From Nitrosomonas sp. (GTDB lineage Bacteria > Pseudomonadota > Gammaproteobacteria > Burkholderiales > Nitrosomonadaceae), in assembly GCA_016708955.1 (NCBI GenBank), contig JADJES010000002.1, forward strand, positions 420,819 through 484,818: a DNA stretch of 64,000 nucleotides, given 5' to 3'. Positions 57,070-64,000 of the stretch are shown piece by piece (position 1 is the first letter of the stretch; each line of letters begins with the position of its first letter). The notes below the pieces were generated by a model. It was given only the letters and a program-made list of their open reading frames with translations, was not told the origin of the DNA and did not search any database. A program made the position numbers and the translations under genes.

Positions 57070-58415
57070 GGTTCATCCGGCAAGTGCGTACTTGTTAGTC
57101 AGAAATGCATGTTGAAATAAAGTGAATTAAAGGTTGAAATTATCTCTGATTTTCAACGAAGAGGTTTTTCAACATGTCGACCAGTTTGCTGTATCACGCC
57201 TTTGGTATAGTTGGTTATTTTTATCAAAGCACTTGTTTATTGCGGGTGTCATAGTTGTTGCAATACAAGCGGATCATTGGCGATTGAGATGTCCGGTATG
57301 TAAAAGCCGCGAGATACATTGCCGGGGAAAGTTGGTTAGACGCTTCAGGACAGTACCGGTAGGTCAAAAAGCAGTCTATATCGACCTTCCAGTTCAGCGG
57401 GTAGAATGCACCCGATGCCAAGCAGTTCGTCAGGTAAAGATACAGTTTGCTGATGAGCACAAGCGCTATACACGTTCTTTCGAAAGATTGGTTTTGGATC
57501 TCTCTGCACATGACCATCCAGGCAGTAACGCCATCTTGGAGTGAGCTGGGATCTGGTTAAGGAATACAGAAGGACAATCTGAATAAACGTTATCGGTTGC
57601 CGAAATTGGCCAAGATAAAACGCATTGCGCTGGATGAAATATACAAGGCAAGAAGCTGGGTTATTTAACGATAGTTCTGGATCTTCAACGTGGGGCAGTG
57701 ATTTTTGTTGGCAATGGGAAAGGTGCCGATGCACTGATTCCGTTTTGGAAGCGTTTGGAACGATCGGGTGCACGGATTGAAGCGGTTGCGACCGACATGG
57801 GGCCAGCATACATCAGTGCGGGTGCGGGCTAATATCCCAGATGCAACGCTAGTGTTCGATCACTTCCATATTATTAAGCTGTTCAACGAAAAGTTGACAA
57901 AACTGCGTCGTGATCTGCAACGAGAAGCAGAAAATGGGTTGGGCAAACCCGTTTTGAAGGGCATTCGCTGGCTGTTGCTGAAGAACCCTGACAACCTGGA
58001 TGACAAGCGCAATGAACGTCAACGTCTGGACGAAGCATTAAAGCTCAATGAGCCCTTGGCAACGGCCTATTACATGAAAAAGAAGTTACGCAATATCTGG
58101 CATCAACCGGATAAACTCTCAGCTCAAAATGCATTGGATGAATGGGTAAAAAAAAGCCGCTGCTTCGGATGTCAACATGCTCAAGCAATTCTCTAAAACT
58201 ATTGCAGCACACCGCTCAGGTATCCTGGCTTATTTCGATTTTAATGGTTTATCAACCGGGCCGTTGGAAGGTACCAACAACAAGATAAAAACTTTGCACA
58301 AAATGGCCTATGGTTTCAGAGATGTCGAGTTCTTTAAACTCAAAATTATGGCGCTGCATGAAACCAATTATGTCCTTGTCGGTTAAACCCAAAGTACGCA
58401 CTTGCCGGATGAACC
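57070..58415 (+). mobile_element. ISL3-family element, copy 1, with 8-bp target duplication
   Basis: The ends GGTTCATCCGGCAAGTGCGT and its inverted copy bound 1,346 bp. CTCATTTC is repeated on both sides (57062-57069, 58416-58423). Target duplications of 8 bp are standard for ISL3. Confidence 0.9.
57174..58386 (+). pseudogene. ISL3 transposase, copy 1, frameshifted
   Basis: Starts MSTSLLYHAFGIVGYFYQS, then loses one T (TTT versus TTTT in copy 2) and shifts. The zinc-binding head (RCPVCKSREIHCRGKLVRRFRTVPV...VECTRCQAVRQ), the HTH and the DDE domain (ATDMGPAYI, FDHFHIIKLFNEKLTKLRRDL, GPLEGTNNKIKTLHKMAYGFRD) are all present in shifted frames. Copy 2 supplies the missing bases at several points, so the consensus of the two is intact. 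Confidence 0.88.
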
Positions 58416-58908
58416 CTCATTTCTCGGCACAGATAAATTACACTGCGCGCCTGGAACTGTTTCACTCAACTTAAGTGTTTTATTTTCTGTATTATTGGAT
58501 TCAGCTTTGGTTTCATTTTCTTTTGTCGAGGATTCGTCAGCATCAGCCCAGTTTGTTTTTTGATTATCAGGTTCGGATGGGCCATTGTTGAATCGCAGTG
58601 GTTCTGCCAGGAAAATGTCTTTGTAACTGACATAAATTGAAGTGAAAATAGTGGGAATCAGGATAACAAACCCCAAGACCATAAGGTATCAGGCTAAGAA
58701 CAGTGAGCACAATGAGCGTAACGCCGTACAACTGAAACGGGATAAAGTTTTTCAGGCAGGCAAAAAGCTTCTTTGCATCGCGGCAACCGGTGGAACATTA
58801 TGAAATATCACCAACAAAGGTGAGAACCAGGAAGCCATCATGAGTGGAATGGAAAGTGTTAATGCAATTAATGAAGACGTAAGCATGCTGCTCATCACGC
58901 CCATTAAT

Positions 58909-60259
58909 GGTTCATCCGGCAAGTGCGTACTTTTGGGTTTAACCGACAAGGACATAATTGGTTTCATGCAGCGCCATAATTTTGAGTTTAAAGAACTCGA
59001 CATCTCTGAAACCATAGGCCATTTTGTGCAAAGTTTTTATCTTGTTGTTGGTACCTTCCAACGGCCCGGTTGATAAACCATTAAAATCGAAATAAGCCAG
59101 GATACCTGAGCGGTGTGCTGCAATAGTTTTAGAGAATTGCTTGAGCATGTTGACATCCGAAGCAGCGGCTTTTTTTTACCCATTCATCCAATGCATTTGA
59201 GCTGAGAGTTTATCCGGTTGATGCCAGATATTGCGTAACTCTTCTTTCATGTAATAGGCCGTTGCCAAGGGCTCATTGAGCTTTAATGCTTCGTCCAGAC
59301 GTTGACGTTCATTGCGCTTGTCATCCAGGTTGTCAGGGTTCTTCAGCAACAGCCAGCGAATGCCCTTCAAAACGGGTTTGCCCAACCCATTTTCTGCTTC
59401 TCGTTGCAGATCCTGACGCAGTTTTGTCAACTTTTCGTTGAACAGCTTAATAATATGGAAGTGATCGAACACTAGCGTTGCATCTGGGATATTAGCCCGC
59501 ACCGCACTGATGTATGCTGGCCCCATGTCGGTCGCAACCGCTTCAATCCGTGCACCGATCGTTTCAAACGCTTCCAAAACGGAATCAGTGCATCGGCACC
59601 TTTCCCATTGCCAACAAAAATCACTGCCCCACGTTGAAGATCCAGAACTATCGTTAAATAACCCAGCTTCTTGCCTTGGTATATTTCATCCAGCGCAATG
59701 CGTTTTATCTTGGCCAATTTCGGCAACCGATAACGTTTATTCAGATTGTCCTTCTGTATTCCCTTAACCAGATCCCAGCTCACTCCAAGATGGCGTGCTA
59801 CTGCCTGGATGGTCATGTGCCTAGAGAGATCCAAAACCAATCTTTCGAAAGAACGTGTATAGCGCTTGTGCTCATCAGCAACTGTATCTTTACCTGACGA
59901 ACTGCTTGGCATCGGGTGCATTCTACCCGCTGAACTGGAAGGTCGATATAGACTGCTTTTTTGACCTACCGGTACTGTCCTGAAGCGTCTAACCAACTTT
60001 CCCGGCAATGTATCTCGCGGCTTTTACATACCGGACATCTCAATCGCCAATGATCCGCTTGTATTGCAACAACTATGACACCCGCAATAAAACAAGTGCT
60101 TTGATAAAAATAACCAACTATACCAAAGGCGTGATACAGCAAACTGGTCGACATGTTGAAAAAACCTCTTCGTTGAAAATCAGAGATAATTTCAACCTTT
60201 AATTCACTTTATTTCAACATGCATTTCTGACTAACAAGTACGCACTTGCCGGATGAACC
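58909..60259 (-). mobile_element. ISL3-family element, copy 2, inverted, with 8-bp target duplication
   Basis: Same ends as copy 1, opposite orientation, 1,351 bp. CCATTAAT flanks both sides (58901-58908, 60260-60267). It interrupts the same membrane-protein gene as copy 1. Confidence 0.9.
58939..60154 (-). pseudogene. ISL3 transposase, copy 2, frameshifted
   Basis: Keeps the T run that copy 1 lost (CFIAGVIVVAIQADHWRLRCPVCKSREIHC), but loses a G right after it (GGG versus GGGG) and shifts. Further shifts occur near 59470-59590 and near 59170. Motifs match copy 1 (LGVSWDLVKGIQKDN, LDEIYQGKKLGYLTIVLDL, ATDMGPAYISAV). The lesions are different from those of copy 1. Confidence 0.88.
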
Positions 60260-60629
60260 CCATTAATTCGCTTTCATCGACTCTTTTTTCGTATAACAGC
60301 ATATCCGTCATCTGAGAGCCTCCGATCAGCATAACCAGGCCAATGATCAGGATTTGCCCAATCAGATAGATACCGCCAATGGTAATGAGTGGTGCCGGGT
60401 TGGTCTTGAAAGCAATAAATAAGTGTTTCAATTCAATTGGCTTGCCTTGTTCCATATCCTTGCAGCCCAACATGATTCCGGCTAGAAATGCCGGTGAAAT
60501 TAAAGTAAAAACAAATTTTCCAAGCAATGGTATGAACGACATTGCCATCGCAATCAGCATCAAGGTAAAGCAAACAAAACCCAAGCCAGCGGGGCTTTGC
60601 GGAACAGGTAGAAGCCGCTTAAGATCCAT

Positions 60630-61035
60630 TGCAATCCCTGTTTTCCGTGGACTTGATGAATTTCCATTGATGTTTCTCCAGTTAAGTTCGATAAACAGTT
60701 TAATTTAGGCTATGTAACAGTTAACTGTTGAATTTTCCAAATCACTGATGGCAAATGATTTTTTGATAACCATAAAAACATATAACCAATTGATTAAAAA
60801 TGAATCGTGTTATTTTGCAAGCCATTTTCAACAACCAATTGTGACATAGCCTTAATTTATTTGCTCTATCCAGGACTGTCGCAGTTTGTCCGGATCTGTT
60901 ACGTGATTCTTCAATTTTTCTCTAAAATCGCAATGCAAGATTTTTCCCGTTTTCCCTCAGCAAATTCTGCTCCGTCGCATTCCGATAGAAACCTTAGTGA
61001 AGTTTCGTGCGGTTGTGCTGTTTCTGCAGCCTTGA
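60630..61035. other. Intergenic region
   Basis: 406 bp without a supported gene; it must contain the promoter of the BPSS1780-like gene (leftward) and the end of the pectate-lyase-like gene. Nothing else seen. Confidence 0.3.
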
Positions 61036-63260
61036 CTAACTGCCCGATAAGCTGACGATTTCGTTGAGATAGTTTTCCAGGTTTGTGTAGCCGTTGGGGG
61101 CAATGGCGGCTCCATCGGCGACGTCATTGGGGTTCAAGCCGTGGGCGATCTCCCCACGTGTCTGGTATTCGTCCTCGTCACTATCCGCAGGTGCTGTACC
61201 GTTGGCCAAAACAGGCCAGTCGTTGTAGGTGTGGATACTGCCCGTATCCGATTGATATTCACGGACAAGACGTGCGTCTGTGGTATCGCGGCTGGGTAGA
61301 TTTGCCCCACGCCACTGAGTACTATAGCAGGCACATTGGACGCGGAAGAGATTGTGATCGGGAACCGGGATGACGGCCAGGGCGTCGTTCTTTGGAACGA
61401 GGAAGGTGCGGCTGCTGTGCAGTAAACTCCAGTGCTGGCGCAATAGCCTACAACATTCCATTCGGGTTGCGAACTTGCTGTGCGTTGTGGACTCAGATTG
61501 TCGTGCACATACATGGATTCCGAAGTTTGTTCCAAGCTGTATGTGCCAACGTCGTAAATCATCGCTTGATCGACGAGGAGTGCATAGCGATTGGCGAACG
61601 TATCAGGCCCGGCCTTGTAGTAATTGCCGATGATATTGAGCCGTGTTCCGCCACCGCGGTTTTGAATTTGCGTACCAAACGCCGCATAGTTATAAATTAA
61701 ATTGTTAACGAGCTCGATGGGGCCGTTTCCAGACAGCGCCGGGTTGCGAGCGAAATTATTGACCAGGAAATTGTGGTGGATGGAGATGTTGGACAGCGCC
61801 ATTCCATTGCCTGGCTCTACGCCATGGTTGTTGCCTTTGCCATTAATGCCCTTCATGTCGAGCGGGCCAGTGTGCGTGTTTTTTGCTTCCGCAAGGATGT
61901 TCCATTGCCAAGTTACGTCGTGCACGAAGTTCCAGGTGCCCGTGTCGTCTTGGGCCCAGGCGAAAGAGTTGTGATCAAGGATGACATTGTAAACTGGTGC
62001 GTCGTTGCTAAAGAGCATGAGACCCGGACCATTGTTGTTGTTGCTCGAATCGGCTGCAGGGCTCCAGCCATGTCGATGACGCAAGTATCTGATGACGATG
62101 TCATGAGCACCATCCGTGATATTGATTGTTTTGTTGCGCGTCTGGATTTCCACCCCGGGTGCAGTTTGCCCAGCAACGGTGAGGTATGACATGGCCTCGC
62201 CCGAGATGTTGATGTCCGACAGCAAATCGATTGTGCCTCCGACACGGAACACAACCGTGCGGGCGCCTGTTGCCGTTAATGCGGCGCGAAAACTTCCTGG
62301 CCCGCTGTCATTTAAATTGGTCACGGCAATGACTCGACCGCCGCGGCCGCCACGGCAGCCGCGCCATAGCCTCGGCTCCAGGAAGGCGGGAATCGACGGG
62401 GAGATAGGTGCTACGGACGGGACCGCTGTGAGCGGGGTTATTACACGTGGCGTTGCTACTGGTGAAATTGCGATGGTGATATTAGTTGATGCGCTTGCGG
62501 TTCTTCCCGTCGGCATGGTGGCTTTGACACCAAGGATGTGATGCCAGGGTCATGCATGAGAGAGGCACAAGGCGAATTCCAAGCCAGCGGGGGTCTGGGT
62601 GTAGTATTGAGCGAGCGCGCCATTGGGCCACACGGCGAATTGACGGTCGTCGTCTCGCGCCAATTCAACTTTGGTAGCTTGCCATTGGCAAAACTAATAT
62701 TTACATTGGCATCGCCTGTAGCCGGCAGAGAGGATGCGCCGTTAACAGATACTTCAACCGTAGGCACTGCGCTGCTGGTCATCGCGATGCAGTAGGTGTA
62801 GGCCTTGCCGTTTGTCTTCACGTTCGAACCATTTGTTGCGGACAAGCGGATTGATTCATTCGACCCGTCGACATTGGCGTAGTGACTGAGCGCCCCATTC
62901 CAATTTGGCGGATATCAACATGCGTTGCGTGCGCAGGCCGATTTCAACACCGTCCTCAAACACGCGCAGAACTGACCGAGTCGTTTCTTCATTCGTATCA
63001 GCAGGGATGCCAAACGAGCCCGAAATGCCCCAAGCAAATCTGCCATCAGGCCAAGCGCTAGCCACATTGACGGGGTTCTGTGTGCAAGTTGAAGGTGCTG
63101 ATGCTAAGGCAAGCGCCGTCACAGTTGACCTTGGAGGCACGTTGTCAGTCTCAGCCTCGCCACTACAGCCCAGGATCGCTGCGCACAGGGTTGTGCAGAT
63201 TCCAAAACGTAAAAAATTAGACGGAAGTTTCACTCTTTGATCGGTTTTATGCGGCGTCAT
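61036..63260 (-). pseudogene. Secreted pectate-lyase-like lipoprotein, multiply frameshifted
   Basis: From ATG 63260 (after GAGGG) the protein has a lipobox (LCAAILGCSG). A domain of unknown type follows (NPVNVASAWPDGRFAWGISG), interrupted by frameshifts near 62920, 62640 and 62540. The main part is a right-handed beta-helix of polysaccharide lyase family 1 type: GCRGGRGGRVIAVTNLNDSGPGSFR, RTVVFRVGGTIDL, LTVAGQTAPG, RYLRHRHG, NVILDHNSFAWAQDDT, NISIHHNFLVNNFARNP, VNNLIYNYAAFGT. One more shift near 61320 separates the tail with EIAHGLNPNDVADG and GYTNLENYLNEI. The tail motif is typical for secreted PL1-like proteins. Each part is clear, but no single frame spans it. Confidence 0.78.
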
Positions 63261-63530
63261 TTGAACCCTCTTGTGTGCTTCAAAATATTCATAATGGTAG
63301 ACGCCAAGTCTATGCGTGTCGCTTAAAGCGAGCAATCAGCATTTCGGCCTAGGAGTCTGTCCGAGAATGCGCACGTAAATCGGTGGAACGCTCCTTTACG
63401 GGAGTGATTTTAAATTTTATGGGTCTTATTTTTAAGTTGACTGTTTTTGGCAATTTTTTTGAAATTGTGGACAGCATAGACCATGGGGTAATGGATGCAT
63501 CTGAGTTGGGTCGAACAAGTTGTTACGGAT
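63261..63530. other. Spacer
   Basis: Non-coding; a small hairpin (GCTCCTTTACGGGAG, about 63390) is present. Nothing further supported. Confidence 0.3.
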
Positions 63531-63740
63531 TTAATCGAGCGCCATTTTACTGGGCGCACTCTCCAAAACAGTAAAGCCGCGGTCGAGATTTATCAGCTTG
63601 TCCAACATCGGATGTTTGAAATCATCGATGATCAGGTATAGAAGCTCCGATGGCGCGAGATTCGATTTAACGTTAACGGCGATACGATAGTTCGTTGTAT
63701 CGTCGATCAGATGCACTTCATAATGCGGACTCGAACCTTG
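63531..63740 (-). pseudogene. DUF2278 (YukJ-like) remnant
   Basis: The frame reads SSPHYEVHLIDDTTNYRIAVNVKS and SELLYLIIDDFKHPMLDKL, then NLDRGFTVLESAPSKMALD. This matches the N-terminal part of DUF2278 proteins. Its first codons are cut by the IS that begins at 63756 and its C-terminal half is gone. Confidence 0.55.
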
Positions 63741-63755
63741 CCCGATAATTTATTA

Positions 63756-64000
63756 ACTGGAGTTTCACGCTTTTTTTATGAGCCGATGATTCAATTGTCT
63801 GGAATTTTGGATTATCGGGATTTTTTCTTGAGTGACAAAATAGTACTGATATCGACCCTGTTGACAGTAGGAAAAAAATCGAAATATATCCTTTAAATAC
63901 AGTAAGATATGATTGCGGCGACGCACGGTTTTTATTATAATTTCATCTGTTAAGTAACTGAAACCAATAATAAAAAGGCATCGCCGCATGTTCATTCTAC
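63756..64000 (+). mobile_element. Left end of a second copy of the IS seen at 14.1 kb (runs off the window)
   Basis: Begins ACTGGAGTTTCAC and follows the 14132-14375 sequence with only a few single-base differences, to the transposase ATG at 63989. The left flank TTTATTA is nearly the same as the TTTATTG flank of the first copy, which hints at target preference. Confidence 0.85.

Larger units (their letters stand above)
56981..60629 (-). pseudogene. BPSS1780-like membrane protein gene (possibly fused to a PP0621-like zinc motif), split by two ISL3 insertions
   Basis: Three pieces lie at 60260-60629, 58416-58908 and 56981-57069. Removing both ISL3 copies and one copy of each 8-bp duplication joins them in frame: ...DESELMG with VMSSMLTSSLIAL, and CNLSVPRNE with AIEDQEKFFCSEEHRQQY. 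The first two parts are a multi-helix BPSS1780-type protein (MDLKRLLPVPQSPAGLGF, FLAGIMLGCKDMEQG, IPLMMASWFSPLLVIFHNVPPVAAM, ILIPTIFTSIYVSYKDIF). The C-terminal Cys/His pattern looks like the PP0621 family. Two extra frameshifts near 58685-58755 lie in the second piece. The fusion may be real or a product of lost sequence. Confidence 0.7.

Noticed and set aside
57070..60259. Composite transposon bounded by the two ISL3 copies
   Set aside because: Each copy has its own target duplication and the DNA between them is part of the interrupted gene, so they inserted separately.

Overview
The window looks like a chromosomal piece of a betaproteobacterial chemolithoautotroph, most likely a Nitrosomonas-like ammonia oxidiser. 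The pointers are a class I copper nitrite reductase (nirK), a Calvin-cycle phosphoribulokinase (prk), a proteobacterial-type GshA next to GshB, PEP-CTERM and exosortase-associated proteins, DUF502, YgfZ and YgfX genes, and a heavy load of insertion sequences. No ammonia monooxygenase or 16S gene lies in the window, so the genus is an inference.

Region 1 to 13.9 kb is mostly intact core genome: an IS3 remnant, ftsH ending in a 16-G tract, convergent gshB/gshA, a palindrome-ended 120-bp element with a 19-G tract, a Kef-type K+/H+ antiporter broken by one in-frame amber codon, nirK with a strong terminator, apt, mpl, gluQ, then a three-gene run of FAD oxidoreductase, SRPBCC protein and a stand-alone LOV photoreceptor, and tRNA-Ser(UGA). 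From 14.1 to 16.6 kb there is a complete but decayed IS with a 7-bp target duplication beside a truncated hybrid sensor kinase. From 16.6 to 23.1 kb core genes return: a Nudix hydrolase coupled to mnmA, a dynamin-like GTPase, DUF502, ygfZ, a YgfX-like gene and a small secreted cysteine-rich protein.

Region 23 to 35 kb is IS-rich: miniature elements, a PEP-CTERM PhoX-like protein with a frameshifted signal peptide, one degenerate and two tandem IS110 copies, IS1595 and ISAs1 remnants, a small lipoprotein, a diiron-protein remnant and an exosortase-associated protein. Region 35 to 43 kb carries a surface/extracellular cluster: a TupA-type ATP-grasp protein, a HAF-repeat protein, and a very large copper-radical (galactose-oxidase-like) enzyme with alternating Ig-like and CARDB repeats, broken by two frameshifts. 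A diverged copy of one ~128-bp sequence precedes both the TupA gene and the HAF gene. Region 43.7 to 48.4 kb holds two small envelope proteins, prk and uvrD.

Region 48.4 to 56.9 kb is a defence-like island on the minus strand: a SNF2 helicase, an operator-like array of GTCGAT sites, a Fic protein, a type III-like methyltransferase (mod) and a type III-like restriction helicase (res). The helicase and Fic genes are intact, while mod and res have each lost their catalytic core. Downstream, two ISL3 copies with perfect 8-bp target duplications have broken one membrane-protein gene into three pieces. The window ends with a frameshifted pectate-lyase-like lipoprotein, a DUF2278 remnant, and the start of a second copy of the IS seen at 14.1 kb.

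Many IS copies differ mainly by single-base deletions rather than substitutions. Some of the frameshifts reported here may therefore be assembly errors in repeats, and this should be checked against reads before calling genes dead.
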